From Pavlovales sp. CCMP2436 (lineage: Eukaryota > Haptophyta > Pavlovophyceae > Pavlovales), in assembly GCA_026770615.1 (NCBI GenBank), contig MU631458.1, positions 195,223-230,978 on the forward strand: a stretch of DNA of 35,756 nt, read 5' to 3'. Positions 19,006 to 28,700 of the stretch are shown here, piece by piece (position 1 is the first letter of the stretch; the number at the start of each line of letters is the position of its first letter). A program made the position numbers and the translations under genes. The notes beneath the pieces are model-generated. The model searched no databases. It was not told the DNA's origin and saw only the letters and a program-made list of their open reading frames with translations.

Positions 19006-19198
19006 TGATGTATAGTTTGTTGTTGAGAAAAGAAAGTTTATTCAGTAAAGAGGAGGATTATTGAGTCACCCTGTCCGACAGGCTAGAGACCGCTCGTTGG
19101 GAATCGTGGCCGGGGGAAGGCGATAGCAGCCGCCCCCGTGAAAAGGGGCTGGTTCGGCGAGCTGCGCACACAGCGTACGTCATTTTAGTTTTATATAT
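19006..19198 (+). other. LINE 3' UTR with conserved stem-loops
   Basis: After the stop come gtttgttgttgagaaaagaaag, gaggattattgagtcacc, and a GC-rich segment with cccc-gtgaaaa-gggg and a tagagaccgctcgttggg block, ending near cgtcattttagttttata. The same blocks occur in both minus-strand copies. In the diverged copy the stem sequence differs but pairing is kept. Such 3' ends are usually what the reverse transcriptase recognises; that function is inferred. Confidence 0.6.
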
Positions 19199-19251
19199 AA
19201 TTGTAACGGCTATTTGTTACTGCTATTTATTCATCATAAATGGAACACAGG

Positions 19252-19462
19252 GATGTACGTTCAACGTGAATCGAAGAACACATAACGAGCCACGAGGGGG
19301 GGGGGGTTCGTTCCAGACTTCCGGCCTCTTATCGTAAAATGGAGCGAGTGGGGGGGGTCGTTCCGCTCGATCGCAACCGCAGGCCGCGAGCTCGAACGTA
19401 TGGGGGTACGTTCAACGTTCGCGGCCGCAGGCCGCGGGGTAGCGGGGGTACGTTCAACGTTC
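19252..19462 (+). repeat. gtacgttcaacgtt repeat block, second locus
   Basis: gatgtacgttcaacgtgaatcgaagaa, a G run, aaaatggagcgag, and ggggtcgttccg mirror the block at 7118-7215. Two further gggggtacgttcaacgtt copies follow near 19405 and 19446, each beside ggccgcaggccg. Function unknown. Confidence 0.65.
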
Positions 19463-19493
19463 CCTCCCAAAAGTGCCAACGGAAGGACAAGGG

Positions 19494-19895
19494 AGGGTCA
19501 TTTTTGAGCTGTCCTCGGTCATCGCGGCATCTTTCCCGTAACTTGTATGATTTTCCGATGTAGGGCGTGGATGACCGTTTTGGGGCTCTCGGTCGCGGCT
19601 CGGTTGGCTGTCCTCGGTAGGCTGTCCTCGGTTTTTAGTCGTGGCCTTTCGATTTCGGATACATTGCGGATCGTGGAAGACCTCGGATGGCGGACACCTG
19701 TCCCCGGTTTTTAGTCGTAGCCTTTCGATTTCGGACACATTGCGGATCGTGGAAGACCTCGGATGGCAGACTCCTGTCCTCGGTTTTTAGTCGAAGCCTT
19801 ACGTTTGCGGACACGGTGGTCATCGTCGTAGCGTTTAGTTTGCGGACACATTGCGGATCGTGGAAGAACTCGGATGGTGGACGCGGTGGATATCG
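19494..19895 (+). repeat. ~76-bp tandem repeat; inverted at 23510-23835
   Basis: Units run tttttagtcgtagccttt, then cgatttcggacacattgcgg, then atcgtggaagacctcggatgg, then cggacacctgtcctcgg. About three and a half units are present, followed by a more diverged one. The reverse complement of the block, including its leading segment (gtcatcgcggcatctttcccg), lies at 23510-23835. Confidence 0.85.
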
Positions 19896-19913
19896 GGGTG
19901 GTGGTGCAATCGC

Positions 19914-20183
19914 ACCAGTAATTCCGAATTAAGTACTGGTGCGAATTCCGAATTCTTAAGACTGCATGCGAGCGGGCAAAACGTTCATTGTCGTCAGTGT
20001 CATTCAAAATAACTGTCCATGGGGCGTTAATACGTGCAAATTCGCGCACCACAAACAGCACCACAAACAGCACCACGAACATCAACTACTCCAACAAAAA
20101 GATAAATCATGGATGTCAAAAAAAATAATATCTATTCCAACGTCCAACGGTGTTTTTGTGTGGCATACAAGTACTGGTGCGAT
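19914..20183 (+). repeat. Direct repeat flanking a 234-bp segment
   Basis: aagtactggtgcga.ttcc occurs at 19931-19949 and at 20165-20182. An inverted partner gcaccagta lies at 19912-19920. The segment between holds a Q/H-rich low-complexity frame. It is probably inserted DNA cutting off the 5' part of the helicase gene that follows. Confidence 0.45.
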
Positions 20184-22494
20184 TCCGCCGACGGACTTTG
20201 GCACAGGCTTCAACGCGACTGACATCGACGCGATCATCTATGCCGACCCGGTGGCCAGCGTCGTGGACACCGTGCAGATGAAGGGACGCGGAGATCGGCA
20301 GGACTGGCCGCGCACTGGCGACGACCTCAACGTGCGCTCGCTCAGGCGCCTCAAGGTGTGTAACGTGGTCCTCCCGATGTTTGTGACCGACGATGTCGCG
20401 AAGGAGGCGATTGAGACGGCAGCCCAGATGCGTGCTGGCGGAGCAGGCATTTTGCAGGTTCGCCGCAATCGGACCCGGACCGCCACAAAGGGCGCCGATC
20501 AGACCGCCACCGAGCCGTCTTCCGAGGCCGCCGCCCAGCCCGTCACGGAGTCCGCCGCCCAGCCCGCCACCCAGCCCGTCACTGAGCCAGCCACCGAGCC
20601 TTCCGTCCTACCCGCCGCCCAGCACATCACCGCCGAGTCCACCGCCCAGCCCGCGGCCAAAGCCGTCACCGATTCCGCCGCCAAGCCGCCAAGCCCGTCA
20701 AAAGCAAGCGCACAGATGCTCCCAGTGTGATAGCCGCATCACGCTGCATGCTTCACGTCCTAAAGTCGATTGCGCAGAGCGATATCCGCCTGCGCCACCT
20801 TCTGGGCACCACCGCTAACGTTGTGCGCGAGAAGGGCGTGTTGCGCCGTTTGTAGACCGAGCCGGAGCTGCGCGCGCTCGCTGACCACTTTGAAGTGATT
20901 GGCTGCGTCGCTGATGTTCGCTCCATGGTCACTGCAGTAGCGCTGGAAATCGTCGCACCGGTGGTGTGCGAGCACGCGCAATCGTAGCTCGCCCGTCGCT
21001 CCGCAACTGGCTGCCAACCAGAACGCCCCCCCCCCGCCGCGCGCGTGCACGTAGCTCATCGAGTTCATAGCCAAGCTCGAGCTCTTCAAGCAGTACGTGC
21101 GCGACAACGAGCCCATGTGTCTGCAGGACGAGATCAGGCAGGGTCACAGGATCACGGTGCTTGGGAAGGACGTCAACTTTGTCGCCTTCCTCAACGAGAA
21201 GCATTCCATGCCCAAGTGCTATCGACACAGATTTGATGAGCTCGTCAAGGACGCACAGTGGCACCCTGTAATTGCTGCGTGCCCGCCCGATCCCGCCCCC
21301 GCCGCTACCTGACCCTGCCTTGTGTGCGCGATGTCCGTCTTGCTGCACAGGTGATCCGTTTTGAGCGCAACGTGGAGTGGATCGAGTGCTGGCACGCGGC
21401 AAACCCCACAAGCAAGTTCTAACCGAAGATCCCCATGCTCCGCAAAGATGGGAGTGTGCTGCTCAAGCCCGACGGTACCGGCGCGGAGTGGAACGCCGCG
21501 CGATTTTCCTATCGAATCGTCGGTTAATAATCGGACGCTAACGGCCTGACCTGCTCGCACGCTTCGAAAAGGTCAAGGCCAGTGTGCGAAAGGCACCGGC
21601 AGGGTACGCCGCGCCTCCACCCACGTGTGTGCTCAGTGCTGGCGTGACCTGCTGCGCCAAACCCTTCATGCTTGTCCCGCAGGTGTACAACCAATCCTTT
21701 GTCGAGAAGCTGGCGGCTACGACGACGTACGTGGACAAGCTCCTGTCGGAGGGCAAGAAGATCATGGGGGAGGACGTGATGGATGTGCCTGCCCACTGGA
21801 ACCTCCCGGAGGCGGCAGGCTTCCCGACGGGGGCATTCTTCGTCGGGAGTTGGCTCGGCCAGTCGGGCAAGATTAATTTCAAGGTATCCCAGATGAAGAA
21901 GGCCTCCGAGGAGCTGCAAGCGGAATTCTGGAAGCTGCACGAGCGGAGCAGGATCAGTCAGGTTTGCGCGTGTCGCGCCGCTCCGCTCGCGCCCCTCCGG
22001 TGCCGCTCCGCTCGCGCCGCACCCTCCTAACCGTGAGCGTCGCCCCTCTTCTGTATTTTTTTCAGCGGGCGCGGGGGGAGGAACGCAGAGGCGGTCGGCG
22101 CAAGCGCGCGCGGTCAGCGGAGGGGCCGCCGGCGCCGGCGGGGTGCGCGGCTGGCGGCAGCGCGCTGCCGCCAGGGGATCGCCAGTGGAATCGCACCCTC
22201 CAGCTGCCCTTTGCCGAGCTGTTCAAGCGGCTCCACGGCGGTGCTAACCCTGGTGCTTTTTTCGGACGTGCTAATACCGAGCACGTCCGGGAGTTGGCGG
22301 TGCAGATGGGGTTCGACAGCGACAAGGGCATCAAGCTGGTCAGGAAACAGCTAAATGCGCTCCAGAAGGAGGGAGTGGAAGCCATCATCAGCGCGGGCCC
22401 TAAGCCCCGGGAGTGGCGCGTAAAAGGGCGCGGCGGACGCGGGCGCGGAGGCGGGCGCGGGCGCGCTTCTGCTGCGCCCGCCGCCGACCAGTGA
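20165..22494 (+). pseudogene. SF2 helicase C-terminal part, multi-exon, 5' truncated
   Basis: GFNATDIDAIIYADPVASVV, then DTVQMKGRGDR, then KVCNVVLPMF match helicase motifs V and VI of SF2 enzymes in the type III restriction/DEAD-like group (usual form: dP..S.VD..Q..GR..R, then VLPVF). An A/P/T/E-rich repeat follows, a frame shift near 20700, then SVIAASRCMLHVLKSIA. Phase-consistent introns are 20964-21054, 21268-21350, 21475-21571, 21604-21682 and 21962-22065, the last with a ctaac branch site. Downstream exons encode LIEFIAKLELFKQYVRDNEP, VYNQSFVEKLAATT and a C-terminal RGG-rich tail. The ATPase half (motifs I-IV) is absent, and stops sit at 20853 and 21420. Whether the downstream exons belong to the same gene is inferred from phase only. 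Confidence 0.6.
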
Positions 22495-22593
22495 CCGATT
22501 CCCCCGCTACTCATACTGCTACTGCTAGGCCGGCGCCCCCAGTGCTGCGGGGCTCCGCAGGTTGCCAGACAGACTCCAGGGTGGCGAGTTTGG

Positions 22594-22661
22594 CGAGGGT
22601 CCTCGGAGCAGTGGAATAAATTATACATATATATATATTCCGCCGCTCCGGGGACCCTCGA
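22594..22661. repeat. 26-bp inverted repeat around AT-rich loop
   Basis: cgagggtcctcggagcag at 22595-22612 and ctccggggaccctcg at 22646-22660 are near-complementary arms that extend through ggaata/tattcc to an AT loop. It could form a cruciform or hairpin, or be a tiny palindromic element. It lies about 100 bp downstream of the helicase-like pseudogene. Confidence 0.6.
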
Positions 22662-22804
22662 ATTACTTATAAATAAATATATATGCATATTTATTTATAC
22701 GTATATATATATATATATATATATAGATAGATATAGATATATATAGATATATATATATATCTATATAGATATATATATATATATTGATATATATAGATAT
22801 ATAT
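22620..22804. repeat. AT/GATA-type microsatellite
   Basis: Long runs of (ta)n with atatagatatata variants. No coding content. Confidence 0.9.
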
Positions 22805-22821
22805 GGTTGATTATTGTACCC

Positions 22822-22880
22822 GAGTCGTTAGCATAACCGCTCGAATTCGTCATGTCCCACGTTCGAGTCTCGATGCCAGC
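22822..22880 (+). ncRNA. tRNA-derived sequence with Pol III A and B boxes
   Basis: TAGCATAACCG at 22829-22839 fits the A-box pattern TRGYNNANNNG. GTTCGAGTC at 22861-22869 fits the B-box pattern GWTCRANNC. Spacing is about right for a tRNA. The acceptor and T stems do not pair, so this is not a working tRNA as read; a SINE head or tRNA relic is likelier. Confidence 0.3.
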
Positions 22881-22924
22881 TTCTTTATTTACCTTGCGCG
22901 CTTGTCCCTCTAGTCTTCGGTAGC

Positions 22925-23335
22925 TCTTGTACGTTCCTTTCGTGTCCCGTGTGTCCGCCGCCAGCCAAGTTCCTTTCATGTCCCGCTAGTCCCGGTAGCC
23001 CTAGTAAGTTCCTTTCATGTCCCGTGCGTCAGCCATCAGCCAAGTTCTTGTCATGTCCAGTGTGTCCACCGCTCCACCGCCAGCCAAGTTCCGTTGGTAG
23101 CCCTTGTAAGTTCCTTTCATGTCCCATGTGTCAGCCATCAGCCAAGTTCTTTTCATGTCCAGTGTGTCCGCCGCCAGCCAAGTTCCGTTCATGTCCCGTG
23201 TGTCCGCCGCCATCCTAGTTCCTCTCATGTCCCGTGTGTCCGCCGCCCGTGTTCCTCCCCCGACCCGCAATGTGTCCGCCGCCCCGCCCGTTCCTTTCGC
23301 GCCCCGTGTGTCCCGCCGCCCAAGCTCCACCCCGA
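22925..23335 (+). repeat. ~36-bp minisatellite (cttttcatgtcccgtgtgtcc type)
   Basis: About ten degenerate units of gttcctttcatgtcccgtgt plus gtccgccgccagccaa. The last 105 bp (to 23335) are repeated in reverse at 16216-16320 as part of a composite mobile unit. Confidence 0.85.
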
Positions 23336-23337
23336 TA

Positions 23338-23504
23338 CAGGGGATCGCGGGCAATAAGAACGGCGCTTTTTGAGGCTGAGGCTGAGTTTCTTAGCAAATT
23401 ACAAACAAACAATGCTTAAATTTGCTTAAATTACATACAAGCAATGCAAGAAAAAGAGGCTCAGTTTCTTAATACGACGGTTTCTTATTGCCCGCGATCC
23501 CCTG
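23338..23504. mobile_element. MITE copy D
   Basis: 167 bp, ends CAGGGGATCGCGGGCAATAA and TTATTGCCCGCGATCCCCTG, flanked by TA on both sides (23336-23337, 23505-23506). It separates the minisatellite from the inverted tandem-repeat block. Confidence 0.9.
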
Positions 23505-23509
23505 TATCA

Positions 23510-23835
23510 ACCGCGTCCGCCATCCGAGTTCTTCCACGATCCACAATGTGTCCGCAAACTAAACGCTACGACGATGACCACCGTGTCCGCAAACGTAAGG
23601 CTTCGACTAAAAACCGAGGACAGGTGTCCGCCATACGAGGTCTTCAACGATCCGCAATGTGTCCGAAATCGAAACGCTACGACTAAAAACCGAGGACAGC
23701 CGGACATCCAACCGAGCCGCGACCGAGAGCCCCAAAACGGTCACCCACGCCCTACATCGGAAAATCATACAAGTTACGGGAAAGATGCCGCGATGACCGA
23801 GGACAGCTCAAAAATGACCCTCGAAAACAAAACTG
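23510..23835 (-). repeat. Inverted copy of the 19.5-19.9 kb tandem repeat
   Basis: Reverse complement of the block at 19494-19895, with fewer units. The pair forms a long inverted repeat about 3.6 kb apart, enclosing the helicase-like pseudogene. The following stretch 23836-24239 has no recognisable gene; a frame from 23867 has no family motifs. Confidence 0.85.
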
Positions 23836-24239
23836 TCCTCGCTCGTAACTTACTATACACACACACGTGGGGAGAGGGGTAGCTGTGCACGGGACGACGT
23901 CACGTCAATTCCGCCGCCTTTGCCCTCGCGGCCGGGCCGGCAGCCGGTTCCAACTCGCAAGCCGTCGCGAGCTCGGGGGCGGAGAGACGTTTAAACCTTC
24001 TCGCCCTCCTACTCGCCGGCGCCCTCGGTGCCCTTCCATAAAGTTTGGCGGCGAGGTTTGTGACCGGAGTTGGCCTACTCCGTGCGCCGCTCGCCGCTGC
24101 ACTGGATACGGAGGTAGGCCCGCCCATCGCGAGCAGCGGAGCGGGCGACCATTGTGCGCCCGGTGTTCCTTTTTCCAACGTCAGACGGTTTTGCGCCGTA
24201 AGTAACTGATTTCGCCTGACTTTTTTTTTAACTTTATTC

Positions 24240-25060
24240 TATATATAGTTTTTTTCGCTCCGCTCGAGTCCTCTCGTCATCGTCGGATCATTCATGTAAC
24301 GACGTCATCACTTTTGCTTGTAAATCCGCCGTTACAGCAGGTCTTTAGCAGCTGCGCCTGTGCTGCTTCACCACCACTGAAAAAAATTATATCATTGAGT
24401 TGCCGGACACGCCGATTATGTCCTTGCCATATTGTCGCCGCCACCGCCGCCGCCTTCCATATGTCTCGCGTGCACGGCATCATTCTCCACGAGTTTGTGA
24501 TAGCCGACGAGATAGCGATCATTGAGTCTGGGCGCAGCAACTCGCAAGCGCTTATATCTAGCGGCGCACCGTGGCCCGCGCGCCGCGCCGCGAAGCTGCA
24601 TATATTTATTGAACGTGTCGCATTTGGTCCAAATTCGATTTACAACAGGTCGGGAAACCAGGCGGGTGGCGGGCCGTTCGAGTTCGATATTTCAAAAAAA
24701 ATTGTGCCAGAATCTGCATCGTTCTCATTGGCTCTCGTTTTAACGTCGATCATGCCAGAAGCCAATGAGAGCGAGGCAGCCGGCAGTCGGGCGAAATCCC
24801 TGGGGGAAGGTGCGTCGCAGCACTGCGTTAATTAACGGTAAAATTGCGTTTCTCTCATCGGCGCACAACAGCAGCTGCGGCCCAGGGCTAGGGTAAGTTC
24901 ATCGGCATCGTTGCTCCCCGAACCGGCAGAGTACCCTTGGTTCGGTAGAAAGCAGCGTTTTTGATAAAGCCGTGAGTTAATACAGTAGTCGCCGTTACGT
25001 TCGCGTTACGCTCAACTTACAAAATGAATACTACAAATGTTTAAAAAAAACGAGCTTTAC
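24240..25060 (-). repeat. Duplicated block D, copy 1 (interrupted)
   Basis: 24240-24470 matches 25340-25560 (ctcgagtcctctcgtcatcg, aacgacgtca, aatccgccgtt, gcaggtctt, gttgccggacac, ttgccatattgtcgccg). 24985-25050 matches 25590-25665 (agtcgccgt, gttacgctcaacttacaaaa). About 510 bp in between (24475-24985) is extra and includes a hairpin tctcattggct/agccaatgaga at 24723-24771. A long frame at 24314-24835 crosses both parts and is probably not a gene. Strand follows dispersed repeat R1, which is reversed here. Confidence 0.65.
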
Positions 25061-25112
25061 TGTGCGGAACATGAATACGTTCGTTACGCGTTCGTTACAA
25101 AAACGTCCCCGT

Positions 25113-25222
25113 NNNNNNNNNNNNNNNNNNNNNNNNNNNNNNNNNNNNNNNNNNNNNNNNNNNNNNNNNNNNNNNNNNNNNNNNNNNNNNNNNNNNNNNN
25201 NNNNNNNNNNNNNNNNNNNNNN
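25113..25222. other. Assembly gap (110 N)
   Basis: A run of undetermined bases. It sits between the two copies of the duplicated block, so repeat collapse or misassembly here is possible. Confidence 1.
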
Positions 25223-25339
25223 CCCCCCAAATCGTTTCAACTCCCTTGTTTCAACGACCCTTTCACGGCCACGCCCACCACCCCCGTCCATGCTGCCTGG
25301 TTTGGTGCGTAGTGTGGCCGCCCATTTCTGCCGTTAGTT

Positions 25340-25680
25340 ACAGTATATAATTTATTCCGCCCGAGTCCTCTCATCGTCGTCGGTTAACAACGACGTCACT
25401 TTCGCAAATGAATCCGCCGTTCCATTTCGCAAATGAATCCGCCGTTCCAGCAGGTCTTCAGCCGCGCCTGTGCTTCGTGACCATCACTGAAAGAAATTAC
25501 ACCGTTGAGTTGCCGGACACGTCGATGTCCTTGCCACATTGTCGCCGCCGCCGCCGCCTTCATGTGCTGCTGCCGTCCTCTCCCGCCAGTAGTCGCCGTA
25601 AGTTGAAGTTTGCGTTAGTCGTTACGCTCAACTTACAAAATGAATTCATGCACAAGTTAAAAAAACGCGTTACATACTGA
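25340..25680 (-). repeat. Duplicated block D, copy 2
   Basis: Uninterrupted copy of block D beginning with dispersed repeat R1 (reversed: taatttattccgcccgagtc, ctctcatcgtcgtcgg, acgacgtcac). It contains a 24-bp tandem duplication of cgcaaatgaatccgccgttc at 25403-25452. It ends about 100 bp before the start codon of the EF-hand gene and may hold part of its promoter. Confidence 0.65.
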
Positions 25681-25785
25681 GCTTTTGAGCGTTGGATTCT
25701 GAGCGCTCGCTCGCGAAGTCCCGGTGTCTTGTGAGGCGGAGGAGACCGCGGCTAGTGGCAGGCGGCGAGGCGGCGAGCGGGTGCC

Positions 25786-28700
25786 ATGGATGGGATTTTC
25801 GGCTACTTCAGCGGGGCTGCGGCTGGGGGGGCGGTACGCGCGCGGGAGCGAGGGCGATATGGAGCCTGCGCGGAAACGCACCGCGCGCGCACGGCGAAGC
25901 GGCCGGGCCTGACTCCCGCGTGCGACTCGCCGCTCCCCATGCGCAGACCCAGGTCAACGCCAAGTCGCGCGTGCCGGACGACGATGACAACATCGAGTTC
26001 GCCAAGGAGGACCTGGATGCGTGGCTCGTGCTCTTCAAGAAGGTGCGTGGCATACCCTTAAGTGTCCATTCCGGACCCTGCGCTACTCCAGCTGTAGGCA
26101 CCTCTGAGGACCTCCTCGCATGACAGTCCCCCCCTCCCTCCAACAATGTGACCTCTAGTTCGACCTCAATAACGACGGTGGCATCGACATGACGGAGTTT
26201 GACCTCATCTGCGAAAGCGCGGCCAAGGAGCGAGGCGACCCGCCGCGTGACTCGCAGTGGATCATTCGCGCCTTTCATGAAGCGGACAAGGTACGTGTTC
26301 CGTGCACCCGCCCAGCCCTGGCCACGTCGTCTGCTGCCTCTACGTGCTTTGCCAGCCCGTCTGCTGCTGTCCCCCGCCCTGACCTCCGCCCTCTGCTGGA
26401 CGTCTGCCCGTGGTGGCCCTGTGTGCGCGCTCCCGTGCCGCTGCTCACCCGCGCCCCCGTCGCCCGCTGGTGTCCCGCATGTTATGGCGCGGCGCTCAGG
26501 ATGGCTCGGGCCACATTGACTTTCGCGAGTTCGTGATGGTGGCCTACCGGCACAAGGCCACGGTGGTTGATCCGATGTACGAGCAGAACTACGGGGCGGG
26601 CAGCAAGAAGGACAAGGAGACTGCCTCGCGTGCCGCGCGGCACGTGACGTCCGTGCCCGTGCTGCGCGAGACGCTAGAGCTGGCCAAGCAGTCCAAGGAC
26701 CCGGCGCTGGTGCGCGAGGCGCAGCGGCTGCTCTACGCGCTCGGCGACGCGGGCAAAGCGACGCTGGCGGGTCTTGTCTTCGAGGAGGGGGGGGACTACC
26801 ACGACTCCAAGGACGGCGTGAAGAGACTCGTTCCAGGCAACCGGGGAAACGTGCTCGGCGAGCTCGCGCTGGGGGGCGTGGGCAACCTGGTCGACGCGGC
26901 AGTGGTGCGCGATCAGGTGCAGGGGGCTCAGCTGGCCGAGCCACGCTCCATGCGAGAGGATAACGAGTGGACGGACCTCTGGACCGCACTGCCTTCCGAG
27001 CACGACATCGAAACGCTCTTCTCCTACATGCAGGTACGCCTCTCCTCCTTCCTTCCCCTCCCCTCCCCTCCTCGGCCGAGTACGCTGCGAGACGCGCGGA
27101 TGGGCAGATGGGGGCAGCCGCCACTGCCTGCCTGCCTGCTGTCTGCCTGCCTGCTACCTGTCTGGTTGCCTGCCTGCCTGACTGCTGCCTGCCTGCTGCA
27201 TGCCTGCTGCCTGCTGTGTTGCTGACCCGTGTTGCTGACCCGCTTACCCGCGTTGCCTGCGCGCCCCCCTTCGTACGATTGATGAGGTTGGCGCCGCACT
27301 CCTGGGGCTTGCCAACATAGGAGATCATAATGATTGACCTTTTATTTTGGTCATCATGAGTTATAATTCTAGCATTAATAGTGCCGATGCGAACAATACG
27401 AATCATGCGTAGACAGTCTAAGGGGCTGACAAACACTCTCGCCCTCATTTTTATCATGATTATGAATGGCCATTATATATCATTCGCCATCATTATTACT
27501 GTTTCAACATCATTCTCATCAAATCATGATCATCAATCATGACTAATTGTTATAACATGCTATTATCGTCAAATCATGCATGATTAATCATGGTGGTTTT
27601 TTTTTTAGTACCAAGGGCTCACGAACATGCTGTGATCATCAAATCATGATTACTCTCATTTTTTTTATTATTATTTAGTTCCAAGGGCTCACCAACATGC
27701 TATGATCATCAAATCGTGATTATCATCATAATTTTTATTTTTTTTACAGTACCAAGGGCTTACGAACATGCTCGCCATCTCCTACATCGAGCGCTTCAAC
27801 AGCTACGGCCACAACTTCGCGCTGCCGGAGTCTTTTACGGCCTGGCAGAACTACCTGGGTACGCAAAGGCTGCCTGCCTGCCTACTGCCCCTGCCTACTG
27901 CCTGCCTGCCTGCCAATTCTCATCGCACAGTACTGCCCGCTGACGGACTCCGCCCCCCCCCGTATCCCCCCCTTTTACCCCTCCCCCTAGGCTGGATGAA
28001 CATCTTCAACCTCGACCTGCAGGCCATGGCCGTGTGGGCCGGCGCCTACGCGCGCGGGCCGGCCTACGAGGTCTTCTCCAACCTGCCGTACTCCTCGCTC
28101 TACCTGCTCGTCACGGCTGCGCTGCCGCTTGCCATCTCCTTCATCAACCTCGTCCTCTTCTACCCGCTCTACCAGGCACGCACCCACGCTGCCGACTGTC
28201 CCCCCCTGGCCCCCGCCCTCCCCCTGTGGCTCACGTGCCCCCTCCCCCTCCCCTCTCGCCCCCTCTCGCCCTCCCCCCCCCCCTCTCGCCCCCTCTCGCC
28301 CGCCCGCTTGCAGGTGATCTGGCTCTTCCTCACGGTGCTCTCGCTCGTGCTAACCATCTCGTGCGTGCTCGCCAAGAGCATCCTCTCCGAGGAGCGCCTC
28401 GCCGTGGTGGGCGGCGGCACGCTCAGTCCCGCCTTCCTCAGCATGCTGCTCTACATCGGCGTGGGCACCTTCGCCGCCATGCTGCTCGCCCTCGCGATCT
28501 ACCGCTGGTACCTGATGTGGCTGATGCTGCAGAAGGCGCAGAACAAGGTCGACGTCGTCACGCGCAACCTCGGCCGCGCGGACACCATCGCACTGCGCCA
28601 GTTCCTTAAGACTGAGAAGGAGGAGCACGAGGGGCCGCCGCCGCCGCTCAACGACTGGATCATCGTGCGCAACGTGTGGTTCACGATCGTGTGCGCCCTG

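Larger units (their letters stand above)
10300..19198 (+). mobile_element. Non-LTR retrotransposon, Ub-EN-RT-RNH-ZnF-OTU
   Basis: A single decayed element with A/C-rich codon use, unlike the GC-rich host genes. In order it holds a basic N-terminal region, a ubiquitin-like domain, an AP-type endonuclease, reverse transcriptase, RNase H, a Cys/His zinc finger, an OTU-type cysteine protease and a structured 3' UTR. Non-LTR status rests on the endonuclease preceding RT, the absence of LTRs and integrase, and two 5'-truncated 3' ends of relatives nearby. Breaks include stops at 10899, 11397, 14030, 17929, 18451 and 18586, several frameshifts, and three DNA-transposon insertions. The left boundary is uncertain; no target-site duplication was found. 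Confidence 0.85.

Noticed and set aside
18810..19064. Plus-strand frame rich in H, T and N, conserved at 7713-8012
   Set aside because: It is the alternative frame of the OTU C-terminus and 3' UTR; conservation comes from the copied DNA, and the OTU frame holds the recognised motifs.
20393..20818. S/P/R-rich plus-strand frame
   Set aside because: Shifted frame of the A/P/T/E repeats in the helicase-like pseudogene.
22822..22893. Functional tRNA gene
   Set aside because: A and B boxes fit, but the acceptor and T stems do not pair.
22670..23335. CRISPR-like array in the 36-bp repeats
   Set aside because: Units are contiguous and degenerate with no unique spacers, in a spliced eukaryotic genome; it is a minisatellite.
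24314..24835. 173-codon plus-strand frame as a gene
   Set aside because: It crosses the boundary between a duplicated block and inserted DNA, has no motifs, and the second block copy does not keep it open.
25808..27457. Very long minus-strand frame opposite the EF-hand gene
   Set aside because: It is the antisense shadow of GC-rich exons and introns; its R/P/A-rich translation has no domain.
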